Below are positions 1-11,939 of a stretch of DNA of 64,000 nucleotides, in pieces. The position numbers and the translations under genes are program-made. The notes under the pieces are model-generated. The model was not told the DNA's origin, did not search any database, and was given only the letters and a program-made list of their open reading frames with translations. The DNA lies in contig NC_079516.1 of the NCBI RefSeq assembly GCF_000801105.2, positions 52,621,265 to 52,685,264 of the forward strand, written 5' to 3'. The DNA is from Raphanus sativus. Its lineage: Eukaryota; Streptophyta; Magnoliopsida; Brassicales; Brassicaceae. The stretch's first letter is position 1. The number at the start of each line of letters is the position of its first letter.

Positions 1-1012
1 TTATTTTCAAATTTATTTAAATTTACAATTTTATTTTCAAATTTATTAAAATTTAAAATTTTATTTCTCCACATTGTGCATAAAAAAACCTAGTATAACA
101 TTAACCTTTTGTAATGTTTATTTTTTGTTAATTAATTTGAAAATCAATTTAGGTATTTTATATGATTGCTTTAATTGACAATAGTAAATGCCAAATGTTA
201 CAATTATGTAGTTTTTAGTGGCATAAAATGTAATTAAATAGTTATTTAAGGGTTAGTTATAATTGTACTTCTATTTTAATGAGATGGGTTTATATATCAT
301 TAATTACAAAATAACATAAAAATATAATGATCTATATAAAAAATACTTTAATCGTGATAGATATCTTAAAATGATTAATAAAGTTTATGAATATCAGCAT
401 GTGTAATCCTATCATTACACTTTTGCTCATCCGTTTTATATATAGTTTTATATATTTTATATACATAGTATAAATTATACAGTTTTGAAAAAGTATTAAG
501 TATCTAATACTATAAAGAAGAGCTCTACTCTCTTCTCATCTTGCCATGTCATCAAATAGGGTAAGGAGGCACTGACACATGTCCTCTCTAACCAATACTC
601 ATCGTATTATTAAAAGGTGTGGGCTGATGCGTTTCAGTTATACGTTTATTATGTTTTAATGGGCCTTATATTTGTTTACTCCCGTGTTTCAGTCCGAATG
701 CAGCAATACCAGTCTAAAAATCATTTCATGTTCTTCTTCACGATTAATCGAAGGGTCTTCTGTTTTTGATCTCTAACCTTTTGTCTTCTCTTTTGATGAA
801 CAATAACATTTCTCCTAATTGATTCATCTCCTTTATCATGCTATTTAACTCAATCACCCCTTTTTGATTCCTCTGGAAATTTGACTGAGTGGAATATGCA
901 GTCTTCCGCAAATGATCGTGAATACGACTCAAAGAGACATGATGTTCATGATCGGAACAACAATGGTTTCGTTTCTTTCTCTGCATACATCTCTTCTCTT
1001 TTGAATTAATCC
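1..1012. other. AT-rich intergenic sequence, no gene seen
   Basis: Low-complexity AT-rich DNA runs to about 480, followed by more mixed sequence. Short open frames on the minus strand near 744-986 lack any recognisable family signature. The 500-1000 stretch could be promoter and 5' leader of the small spliced gene that follows, because an in-frame TAA lies just before its ATG. Nothing else is supported. Confidence 0.5.
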
Positions 1013-1967
1013 ATGGACAGGACCAAGCTCAAGAGATGCTCCACTTCATCCACCCATGTAATTTTCTTCTTCTTCTTAATCACCTTTTTCTCTCTATTAA
1101 TAGTTTTTGTTTTGTTTTCCTTAGGCTGAAGCGGCTGATGAGGCCACAGATCCTTTGCAAAAGGGTAAGAAAATAATTGAGTTACGCACTGTTCTGAGAT
1201 GCTTTTGTGGTCCATATTATTTTGATCTAATTGAGAATACGGCTCTGCAACATGTAATACAGAGAGCGTAGGTACAAAGCTTTTGGAGACTTTGGTTTTG
1301 TATGGTTAATATAGACCTTGGACATGAGTATATTTTCTCAGTCCTAACTCCATTTGAACTCTTTCCTTTAGTACTTTAGCAGGAAATCGGTGAATGACAT
1401 CTTTATATGGGGAACAAATCGCCTATGTTGACTTGATTAGGGTCCTTCACCAATCTACGAGCGATGATCATTGGTTATAGTTGCAACTCCTCATAAATAT
1501 CGTACTGTGACCTCTACCCTATAATTATCTAATAACTTATACTGAATTTTATAGTAGTTTATACGTGTTCTGGAACTTGGACTGAACTTTCTGTATGCAG
1601 ATGACATGAGTACGATCAAAAAAAGCTTGACTTTATCAAATAACATAACTTCTTTTAATTTTTCCTATATGTTGATTGCTTCAAGATGACAGACATGATG
1701 CAGTTGAGACTCAACAGCAGCTAAGAAGAGCTAAGGACTGGATCATCTCCCACCAACTCAAAACTCTCGAGCTCACAGATGTTCTTTCAAACTTCCCGGA
1801 CATATTCTCGGCTCTGACTGAAGGTAAATCTTGATAAAATTCACTCCCGAAGTGACCTTTGAAGCATCTAAGATGAAATCTCCAGATTTCTATACCTTAA
1901 TATATACTGTGAACTTATCCGATCTGATAGGGACCTTATCTTAGATTCGTTTATTGTTGTCAAAAAA

Positions 1968-2016
<49 letters not shown>

Positions 2017-2291
2017 CTGTGAACTTTAGAATCTATCTTCCTCCATTAACTGATCAGTTACTGACTTTCAGAAATCATGGACCAGCTGGAGAAAGAATGT
2101 GTTCTTTTAGAACAAGGAAGGACACATACATCAAAAACAGAGACGAGGTATATTATTCATCATTTCCTATTGATTTAATTTCGTTCTCTTTGCTTTTAAT
2201 TTATCTTGACCATCAACTAAAACTAAAATATAACCTGGTACCATGAAGGGAATTCAAGTTTGTGACAAAAAGATCTGATGTAAAGAACTAA
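1013..2291 (+). CDS. Unidentified small spliced gene (about 113 aa), possibly truncated
   Basis: I do not recognise this protein. The model has five exons: 1013-1057, 1125-1164, 1686-1823, 2072-2147 and 2249-2291. All are bounded by GT/AG and all are phase-compatible, and an in-frame TAA lies at 1007-1009 just before the ATG. The product is hydrophilic and partly helical. It has a basic N-terminus (MDRTKLKR), a middle containing LRRAKDWIISHQLKTLELT and NFPDIFSALTEE, then an acidic LEKECVLLEQ segment. After the stop at 2289-2291 a one-base-shifted frame (about 2279-2352) reads KELKLLQKTGRAIAPEDYSY and looks protein-like. The gene may therefore have lost its C-terminus to an indel, or a splice site may be misplaced. 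Intron 4 follows a (TA)n tract that sits inside intron 3. Four consecutive compatible introns are the main support; function is unknown. Confidence 0.4.
1971..2012. repeat. (TA)n microsatellite
   Basis: About 42 bp of nearly uninterrupted TA dinucleotides, lying in the third intron of the small spliced gene model. Confidence 0.95.
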
Positions 2292-3369
2292 AGCTGCTCC
2301 AAAAGACTGGAAGAGCTATAGCTCCTGAAGACTACAGTTACATGAAAGTGTGAGACTCTGACTTCTTACTCTAGGTTTAATACACGTTCGAAAAGGATAG
2401 ATATATAAAGATAGAACTGAGGTGCATTATTGACTCACGTTTTTTTTTGTTGGGCTATGTACCATTATCTTCTGATGCAATATGTACGTAACCGCTGAAC
2501 ATTACAGAGCTTCACAGTACGTTTTTTTTTTTGTTGGGCTAGACAGCAGTTTGTAGGCTAATCCAAGAAGGCTACATGCAAGATACAAGCAGCCGCAGTC
2601 TAGGTTTGCTTTCTCAGTTCAGACCCTGTTTTATGTTTGTTGGTCGTAAGGCTGCATCACTGATGCCATGTATATATACATGGAAGCGTGTAATTCACTC
2701 AAGTCTAACCAAGTAGAACCTGAATATAATCAGAAAAGTTATAGTTCCATTGACCGCAGTGAAAGCACGTGTGAACAATGATGGTGTAGCCAACACGCTG
2801 ATCCAAAACCAGAGGCGAAGAAAACTGAAATGCATATATCTGGTAATATCTAGAAGAAAACTCATGCTAACATGCATATATTGTTTTACACTTTTACTAT
2901 ATGAATACTTGATACATGTTTTCAAAATTTTTTACAACTATTAATAAGTTATTGCTCCATTTTATATACAAAGATAATACTTCTAATTCACATGAGAGAG
3001 CATGCATTAAAGCAAATTATAAAGGTTTGCATATTTAATATTTTTCAAGTCTTTTTCATATTCCTCTATTCTCACGTTTTTAAATGTGATATGGTTGTTA
3101 GTAGGTCTATTAGAGAACTGCATGTTGAAATGGAGTAACAGTGACGAATATGCTTATTACTCAGTAATTATATGGGAGGCATAGGGTTGACAACCAATGT
3201 AAAAATTCAGCTATCAAGAGTATTTGGTCGCTCTGTATTTTGAATACCAATTTCATGACTATTTACTCTATTTATGTGTGTGCATTTGCAAGAGTTAACT
3301 CACATATTTGAACCATGAGACTTAGAAACAAATGAAAACAATATATGGTTGAATTGTTTTCTTCCGGTA
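2292..3369. other. Intergenic sequence, nothing supported
   Basis: Possible 3' sequence of the small gene, then AT-rich DNA. The short open frames around 2695-2944 on both strands have no family signature. Confidence 0.5.
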
Positions 3370-3830
3370 GTATTGATATATCTTATCTTAATACATTTCA
3401 TATTTTCCAAGATTTTCTAAGTTAGAGATAATCTTTGTAATTGTCTCCTAAACGCAGGCGATAACGTTTTAGGACGTTAAACCGAGAAAGTCAACAAAAG
3501 GTGCGGACTTGGCAGATGAGTTGGCAGCTTGAAGAAGAAGATATTTGTTCCCTCGGAATATTGGCAGTTAAGGAGTTGTTTAACGTAAGTAGGAGTGCCG
3601 AAGGTCTTTGGGAATTACGATTCAGAATTGTAATCATAAACAAAGCTAAACTTAGGTCTTGAGACGTTGTTAGATCAGGAGTGAGAGTTTAGCAGATCTT
3701 CAGGTGATATAGATTTGTAGATTTTTTATTCAGGTATGGGTATTCAGTGTACCCCAGTTCCATTTTGTAAGCCATCTGTTTACATTGAATAAAAAGTTAC
3801 AGATATTTAAAGGTGATGACATGTTTGTAT
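3370..3830 (+). repeat. Possible solo-LTR or retrotransposon relic
   Basis: Relative to its flanks this segment is less AT-rich. It ends in a polyadenylation-like AATAAAA (about 3789) after a TTTTGTAAGCCATCTG-type stretch, which resembles the R region of plant Copia LTRs. I could not fix TG...CA termini or a target duplication, so the call is tentative. Confidence 0.25.
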
Positions 3831-4439
3831 TCAACTTATAAACTATTTGGATGAAGCTTCGGGCCTATAGTTACATATGTTTTTTTTCTTTTGAACTATA
3901 TATTCTAATCACGAGACATTAAACTAATGTATGTTCGATGTCACATAACAGTGGAAAAACCAGTAAGTTGAAATTAGCGCTGAGCCTCTGACATAGTTTC
4001 TTATATTTTTACTTTTTAGTGTAACGAAAAGAAAAAACAGTGTACTAGATTAATTATTCACAAAGTAGTTAAATTATTAGTGTTGCACAGAATATTTCGC
4101 ATGATTGTATTTTTATTTAAATTATAATTCTTGATTAATAGAAAGGTGCTTTTCTTTTTGGAAAATGTGAAATAAGAAGACATAATTAGTTCTGCACAAA
4201 AAAAGAAGAAGAAGACATAATTGGTACTATTATAAAATTCAAAATAGAGGAAAACTCATCATGTATGGCCATGAATCTGATCATGATCATCATTGCGGAC
4301 AAATCATTGAGGCCAGTTCTAGACAACTGACCAGTAAAACATTGAAATCTTCCTTAAAAACATTTTAAGAGGTAATAATATGTATAAATATTATTCTTCA
4401 AATTATTATTTATTTATAATTATTTGAATTTACTAAATA
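3831..4439. other. AT-rich intergenic sequence
   Basis: No coding or RNA gene signal seen. Confidence 0.5.
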
Positions 4440-4911
4440 TCTATGATCTTTAAAATACCAAAGTCTGCACTATTAAAATGACTCATCAATTTCAAACCCA
4501 CTTTATTAGCACTCCCATTTCTGTTACCAACAAAGTGAATCCTCCATTTAAATTATCTGTCTTTTAATATATTTTTCAAGCTCTCTACGTCGATCTTAAA
4601 TTTCTTTTTACGACTTCCATACGGTAAATATTGATGAAAACTGCTCCAAGTCTCAGTGCTTCACCATCTTCAACCTTTGTATTTCCTTACAAACAAAGTC
4701 TGCAACAATGGTTTCATATCCTATTTCAAAAAATTGATGAAAATGTAAAATAATGACATTTGCATCGTAATAATTTAAAATAAAACAAACTTATTATTTT
4801 TAACCAGAATAACAAAATATTCAATATAATATTATTTTAGCTATATATTTTTTAACAGGTTTTAATTGTTTTTCCCTTGCTTACCCGCCCGTAGGGCGGG
4901 TTTTACCCTAG
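4440..4911 (+). mobile_element. Non-autonomous Helitron (3' terminus clear, 5' end tentative)
   Basis: The 3' terminus is diagnostic. A GC hairpin (CCCGCCC at 4884-4890, loop GTA, GGGCGGG at 4894-4900) is followed 7 nt later by CTAG at 4908-4911 and a host T at 4912, as in the Helitron CTRR|T rule. The proposed 5' end is TC at 4440-4441 preceded by A, which suits insertion between A and T. That 5' call rests on only a few bases. No Rep/helicase coding sequence lies inside, so the element would be non-autonomous. Confidence 0.55.
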
Positions 4912-6202
4912 TATATTTATATGTGAATCATACGTTAAAATTATTGCTGAGTTGCATTATTTATTAATGTATTGAAATACTTTTTCGAAATATCATTTTC
5001 TAAATTTTCTTTTAATCTGAAATTTGAAAATAACGCTGTAAATATAACTATTTTATGTCTACTCTAAGAGTGAGAGTTAGAATAGATATGTATAATTTAT
5101 GAATGCTGCATGATTGATGGTTGGGCTATTGTTTAATTGCATAATTGTTTCTGGCAATTTTTTTGGTGGACCATTTTGTCCATACCATCAAAATTTTTAA
5201 GGAAAAAGATATAATATGTTATGCAGTAAATCTCTCTTTCTTCTATTTATTAAATAATTAAAGAAATTACTCAATGCTCATACAAAAAATAAATAACATT
5301 TTTTCCGTTTCAGAATGATTTATGTTTTAAAAAAATGTTTCTAAAAAATTAACATTTTACATGTAATAATGATAAGTGTGAAAACTCAAAAAAAAAATTT
5401 AAATAAAAAAACTCAAAAATATACATTATTTTAAAATAGATGGAGTATTTATTAAGCAGCTTAGGACTTCAATTGTTAAATACTCCAAACACGTCGTGCT
5501 TTGATGCCCTAATTGATGTTAATGGAATCGTTGACATTTATCGACATTTTGGCACCAAGTTCTCAAGGCATATATTCGTTTTAAAAGAAAGATAAATGAT
5601 CATTCTAAATAAATAACTGTCTATCAGACTATCACATGGCAACCTCGGCGATGGTCCATTTTTTTTTTGGTAAACTTTTTCCCTTTCTCATTTCCATATT
5701 TTAAATACTATTCTGGTTTTTGTTTTGGCACACGACATGAACACTATATTGCATTTTACCCAGGTAGAAATAAAAGCAAAGTTGCCAGTAGAGTTCTCTT
5801 CACATAATATGAGAAGATGTGCAAAGATTTATGAATGTGACAAGGTGATGACGAATACGAATACCAACTTGATTGATTACGTAGTATACTGTATAATAGA
5901 GGTTGAAATTTAACAATATCCGGAGTATATGACTATATGTCTTCTCCTTATAATGACTACAAGTTTTTTTGTCTCTCTTCAACACTAGACAATGAAAAAA
6001 TCGTGTATTGCGCGAGTTTAATATATTAAAAGTCGATCGTTATTTCTCCTTAAGCCAGAGTGCCTTTCCCTCGAATTATATATAGAAATATGACAGTTTC
6101 ATACATTAAAAAATTGTATACATCATCAATTGAGTAATTCATGTAAAGAAATTGGGTGCCAAAAAATGCATCGAGCTATGTTTTGTTTCTCACTGAGAAA
6201 TA
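4912..6202. other. Intergenic; contains a degenerate MITE near 5303-5451
   Basis: AT-rich sequence. Between about 5303 and 5451 an end like TTTCCGTTTCAGAATGATTT faces an inverted end like AAAATAGATGGAGTA. This resembles a decayed copy of the CTCCCTCCGTTT-type MITE seen intact at 12780. No gene is supported. Confidence 0.4.
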
Positions 6203-7050
6203 CTTGGGTTCACCCCTATAGTGAACCTTTAGGTTCACCCAATTAATAGGATTTCGTTATTTCATATTCAGTATCACTTAAAAAGGAAACAAAATATTGT
6301 CAAATTTTATTATGTTTTTAAAATAAAAAATTAATAGAAAATAATAGTAGTCGCAAAAAAGATTTTATATTTAAAATACCGTCAGCAAAACACTAAACCC
6401 TAAATCATAAACTTTAAATCCACGGTAAACCCTTGGATAAATCTTAAATCTTTGGATTTTTTTTCTAAATATTTTTAACAAAATCAGCAAAACAGTAAAC
6501 CTTAAACCCTAAATATTAAACTCTAAACCCTTGGGTAAATCATAAATCCTTGGGTAAATCATAAATACTAAATCCTAAACCCTTGGGTAAACTCTAAACC
6601 CTAAACCCTAAATCTTAAACCCTAAACCCCTGGATAAACCCTAAACCCTTGGGTAAATCATAAATACTAAACTCTAAACTCTTGGGTAAATCATAAATAC
6701 TAAACTTTAAACCCTTGGGTAAATCATAAATACTAAACCTTAAACCCTTCAGTAAATCATAAACCCTTGGGTTTATGATTTACCCAAGGGTTTAGGGTTT
6801 ACCCGGAAATTTAGTGTTTAAGATTTAAGGTTTAGGGTTTAGTGTTTGGCTGACGGTATTAAAAATATATTTTTCTAAAACGTATTTTATTTACAATTAA
6901 TATTAGTTTTTATTAGTTTTATTTTTAGTTTAAAAATATTAATATAATTTGACAATATTTTGTTTCTTTTTTTAAAAGATATTGAATATGAAATAACAAA
7001 ATCATATTGGTTGGGTGAATCTAAAGGTTCACTCTAGGGGTGAACCCAAG
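6203..7050. mobile_element. Foldback (long inverted repeat) element with telomere-like core
   Basis: The two ends are near-perfect inverted repeats: CTTGGGTTCACCCCTATAGT at 6203 and its complement ending at 7050. The mirror symmetry continues inward for roughly 400 bp per arm and converges near 6770, where CCCTTGGGTTTATGATTTACC forms the palindrome centre. Each arm carries degenerate AAACCCT-like repeats (about 6390-6850). No transposase frame is present. A diverged relative lies at 13495-14090. A clear target-site duplication was not found. Confidence 0.8.
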
Positions 7051-7274
7051 AATTTTTCTTTCTCACTTAAATGAAACTTTAATAGGGGTATTAAAATGAG
7101 TTATAATTCATGAAATGGTTCAGTTCATTTCGATTTTTCACAGGAACGATTTCTGTTTTTAAACTCATTTAATAAATGAACTTAATGATCAAGTTTAAAT
7201 TAGATAATGAATTATATAAAAACGATCAAACTCATGAATTATCTTATAATTCATATATATATATATATATATAC
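7051..7274. repeat. Diverged relative of the adjacent AGGGGTGTC foldback element
   Basis: Starting near 7083, AATAGGGGTATTAAAATGAG resembles the left end of the next element, and the interior repeats the same AACTCATTTAATAAATGA-like words. It runs into an (AT)n tract at about 7253-7272. Confidence 0.4.
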
Positions 7275-7989
7275 ATTAGGGGTGTCAAAATGAGCTAGCT
7301 TGCTCAGCTCAGCTCAGCTCATAGTAAGCTCGGCTCTTTCATGAGTTAGCTCAGATCAGCTCATTTATTATATGAGCTTCAATATATAAACTCGTACTCA
7401 GATCATCTAGATCATGAGTTAAATGAGCTAACTCGTGATCTAACACAAAATAATTATAACTATATTAAATTAAACATCGATAAAATTACTTCTATAGTAT
7501 TATTCAAAATTTAATAAAACTATTAATCATAAGTAACTTACCGTGAGTTCTGAGTTACGATAAGCAAAGTGAGAGGAGACGTATGTCAAATTTGAGATCA
7601 ATGAAATTTGTGAGAAAGATGATATGGTTAACGTGGGTTTATATAGAAGATTTTGATAATTTTTAAACAAGATAGTCTCTTTTTTCTTTCTTCGGAAAAA
7701 GTATAGATAACTTTTAAAAGTTTTACTCCTATATTACTTATGTATATTTTACATTTTAGTTTTAAAATAAATATGATAAATATAAAAATTATCTTTTTCC
7801 ATAAGAAATGAACGAGCTCATGAGTCAGCTCATGTTCATTAACGATCGTTCATATAACTCGTGATCTTTTTTAAGCTCGATCATTAAACTCATTTATTAA
7901 ATGAGCCTAAAACATAGTGATCATACTCATGAAAAAATGAGCTGAGCTGAGCTAACTCAGGAGTTGTAACTCATTTTGACACCCCTAAT
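7275..7989. mobile_element. Foldback/MITE element with ATTAGGGGTGTCAAAATGAG termini
   Basis: The left end ATTAGGGGTGTCAAAATGAG is exactly complementary to the right end CTCATTTTGACACCCCTAAT finishing at 7989. Subterminal arms rich in AGCTGAGCTC-type words also pair. The flanking ATAC at 7271-7274 and 7990-7993 may be a target duplication, though the left copy sits in a TA-rich tract. There is no coding capacity, so it is non-autonomous; the superfamily is not certain. Confidence 0.75.
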
Positions 7990-8282
7990 ATACACATCCT
8001 CATATTATATTGATTTAAAATTAAAATGTAAAACAACATATTTCTAAAAGTTTTCTGTGGAATATATATTTTATGATTTGAATAAATGAAGGTTTGGAAG
8101 ATAAATCATCTCAAAACTTTTATGTGGAACATATGAAGACTTTAGATCACAGATTTAACTTTGATTTATTTTTAGGTTTTGGTTTTATTTGATATTTAAT
8201 ATTAATTTTTTGGATTTTAATATTTAAATTTTAACTTATATTATAAAAATGATTTTACTATATATTTTATTTTCAATTACTT

Positions 8283-8425
8283 TTAGAGTTTTTTTTTATT
8301 TGATCACGGGTTTAATCATTTAACTCATGATCTAGATGATCTGAATTCAAGTTTATAAATTGAAACTCAGATAATAAATGAGCTAAGCTGAGCTAACTCA
8401 TGAAAAATACGAGCTCACTACAAAC
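8283..8425. repeat. Inverted partial copy of the 7275-7989 element arm
   Basis: The reverse complement of about 8285-8420 matches 7310-7440 over most of its length (GAGTTAGCTCAG, CAGATCATCTAGATCATGAG). It is a broken second copy of one arm. Confidence 0.6.
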
Positions 8426-10088
8426 TGATATGAGAAAATCCATTTGTTCTATATTTTGAGTGAACTAAGAAATGAGAAAATCCATTTGTTCTATATTTTG
8501 ACTGAACTAAGAAAATCAGATAGATCTTGTTATAACATTTAGTATAAAGTTTATGGGATTAAGGTCGAGAAAAACTATGAAATTTCCAGCAACAAAAGAT
8601 ATCAAATTTTCTTACAAAAAATGCGACAACTTTTTGTACTGTTAATCATATCTATATACTAATACAAACCAACAGGTTACAAATATTGGTTTATCAACTA
8701 CTACATGTTAGAGTTTTCGTTTATATTAAAAGTGGGGAGCTACATCTTAAACATCTATGGCCTCAACTTATGACTCTTCATTTGATATAATTGTATGTTT
8801 TGATACGCATGCGTGGTTAAATTGGTTTATGGAGTTTATTTCAACTTAATGAATTTAAGTAAACTGATGAGATAGTAACTAGTAAGTTCAAACTTGGAAG
8901 GAAAAAAAGAAGTTCAAATTGCTTCTAAGTTTTGGAAAGTTATATAGGTCAAATAGATTACAATGTTATCTGAGAACTTAGATATCTCAATTTAACAAAA
9001 AACAATCTCTAGATATAGAAAAGGAAAAGTAAATACAAGTGAGTTAAGAGATTACACACAGAATGGTCCAATTCTAGTTATTCTCAAAATTTTCTGCATC
9101 TACATAAATCATTACATAACTCTATATTATTGAAATGAAAGTAGAAAATAAAACTTACCTATTTTCAACTGATTTTTTAGAGAATTTTCATTTATTTTTA
9201 ACTAATTTTAGTCACTTCATTTATTTATTTTTTCTAACTTAATTCAAATACATTTACTCTCTCTTTTCAATTATAAGTAGCTTTTACTAAAAGCATAAAT
9301 ATTTAGAAAAACATATTTATAACTTTAGCATTTAATTAAAGAGAGAAGAAAACCAATAGCAAACCACACTTCTACCTTTTCTTTTAACCATTTATTTAAG
9401 TATTATTTTATCATATTACTTTTTACATTAGACTTTAAAATAACTTATATTGTGAAAAAACAAAAACTTCCAAAACTAGTTATATATATAGAAACAGAGG
9501 GAGTATTACAAGTATAAAACATAATTTACTTATTTTAAGTGTTTTTACATTTTTTCATTATTCTTAACTACTTCATTAATTATACTATTTATTATAATAA
9601 TATGACATCATTTATTTTACGTATTAACTATAATAATATCATATGTTTGAATGAAATTGTTTTATCCATGAAAAAAAATTAAACTGATTAACAAATAATT
9701 TTTTTATTTGTTTACATAATCAGTTATACATAAACATTCAAAACTCGATGTACCTATTTGAGTACGAATCAATTTTGAATATCAGGTTTTTGAGTTTTAA
9801 ATTAAACTCCACTAAAATATTATAAATTTCCTAACAAACTTCGAGTCAGATTCTTCTAGATCGTTCGTATGAATTTAAAAATATCTAAATAATTTATATA
9901 TTTAAAAATATCATTAAATAATGTATAAAAACAAAATTAAAATCCATATTTTCGCGCTGATCAGCTCTTGTGTTAGGTACTGCTTTAGTGAGTTATAATC
10001 CAAGTGTATTAATGGTTGCAGAATCTATAATTAGTTTTAGATATAGTAACATGGGTTTCAGAGCCACATGCCCCCTCCTAATTGGATC
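8426..10088. other. AT-rich intergenic; orphan MITE end near 9491
   Basis: No gene is supported. GAAACAGAGGGAGTATT at about 9491-9507 matches the right terminus of the Stowaway-like MITE family at 12780-13040, but I found no matching left end. Confidence 0.45.
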
Positions 10089-10274
10089 TCAGATGAAGAC
10101 AAATGAAGTTAGATGCCACTGGCTAGTCGTCCACCCACCCGAACCGGGTCGGGTGTCAGCGAGATCCGCGGGGGTGGGGAGATGGGTGTGAATGGGAAGA
10201 ATCACGCCCACACGTCCTGGTTCCAGATTCAACCTACATCTCTCTCTTCTTCCCATGCGGTCAACACACACATT

Positions 10275-10277
<3 letters not shown>
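10089..10277. other. GC-richer island of unknown nature
   Basis: About 170 bp that is clearly more GC-rich than its surroundings (ACCCGAACCGGGTCGGGTGT, then CGCGGGGGTGGGGAG), ending in a pyrimidine tract. Frames through it on both strands show no family signature. It could be a conserved promoter or 5' leader fragment, or captured DNA. Confidence 0.4.

Positions 10278-10309
<32 letters not shown>
10278..10309. repeat. (CT)n microsatellite
   Basis: Sixteen uninterrupted CT dinucleotides directly after the GC-rich island. Confidence 0.97.
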
Positions 10310-10313
<4 letters not shown>

Positions 10314-11939
10314 ATTACACTAGCATTATACGAATTCAAAATATTTATTTAATTTGAAACTATATGATAAAGTGTATATATATATTACCACCAGAAATTT
10401 CCATATTTCATCAAAACGTCCGACGATCAAGTACAAAAAGGAGTAGGGAGATGAGAAATAAACTTTCTGCAGACCCGCCACAAGAATATCAGTGGAAATC
10501 CAAGTATATTTTTGCACACGGTAAAAAAACTGTATCATGTATCCCCTTTGTCTAAAATTGTAAATCTCCTTACCATTAATGTGCGGAGTAAAATATATCT
10601 TAGTAGTATAATACTAGTATGTTTTACATGGAAAATGTCTAAAAAGAAGAGAACCAGTTTACGGTTTGACAATTGAAGGCATAATATAAGTATGTCTTAG
10701 AAAACCGCACATGAAAACTGAAACGGAACAATGGAAAACAATTGAAAAAAGTAAGTAGGCCAGGATCAAGAATATGAAGTTAAAAAGCATTATGAAAGGA
10801 GTAAGAACCATGTTAACTTGAAAAAGGATCGGGCCTTTGAAGCTTCAGATGAGCTGGTCTTGGTTAATTCGTTCTGTATATGACGAATATATGGTTTATC
10901 TTGATCTGGGGGCAGTCATGTTCTACTTCATAAGCAAGACATAAAAGGAAATAAATCTGAAAATTTTATAATATTTATAAATTTATAGATTACCTAAGCT
11001 CCGTTGCCTTTTTAATGTCGATTAGAAAAACTCTATAGCATACATCCGACTGAGATTACTCTCTGAATGACTTTATGCGACATTAATGTAACAAAAAAAT
11101 CAATTCGAATAGGATATTGTCCGTAAATTACATAAAGTCTTGAACGTTAGTACAATTTAAAATGTGTAAGTATATATAATTGTATTACACTGAGGGTTTT
11201 CCTCGAGGATGTTCCCCAATCATCGCACCTACATTTCATTCTTTTATCAAATTGTTTGAATATTTGTTTTATATATCATGTATATATAATTTGGAACCAA
11301 GAAGAAAACAAAATCAAATTACTTTTTTGGTAGACATTACGAAACTTGTAAAAGATGGAGTATTATTTATATAAACATAATTTACTATGTGGAAGCCATC
11401 ACAATTAATGAATCAAATAAAATAATAAAACTCATCATCATATCAAGATTCAACAACATGAATTTAGTACTGTCCGGAAATAAAATAAAAGTTGATTATT
11501 ATGTTAAACACTTTATCCACTTCATATTAACATGGATGAATCATGACCGAATCCAAAGCTTTTTTATAGGTATGCAAGAGCGACTCCATCTTATTTTATT
11601 TTTACCTTAATAGAACACCATAACAATAATGTATACTATTTGTTTGGTCATGTTTTGAATAATGAAAATGTATATACACAAGACAAATAAAAGGGAAAAC
11701 AATGAGAAGAAAAGTAATGAGAAGTGGCACTGTCGAACACTTTTTGACATGTCTTGTCCGGAAATGATTACTTTGGTGGTCGTGTAAGCAAGAAAATAAC
11801 TGAAGTTGCATATTTAGGAAAGATATAATTTTCTTATATATTAAGGTAACTATTTTTTTGGGTCAAAATTTAAGGTAACTGTTAGAGTAGTGACCTAATA
11901 TTCCGATCGCGACGTGAAAGCCACCATTTCGAGTTTCAG
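10310..11939. other. AT-rich intergenic sequence
   Basis: Scattered short frames, none with recognisable motifs. Nothing is supported. Confidence 0.5.

Noticed and set aside
744..986. 80-aa frame on the minus strand
   Set aside because: No homology recognised, atypical composition, and it probably overlaps the leader of the small gene on the other strand.
6385..6850. True interstitial telomere array
   Set aside because: Units are degenerate and inverted symmetrically inside a foldback element, so they are element sequence, not a relic chromosome end.
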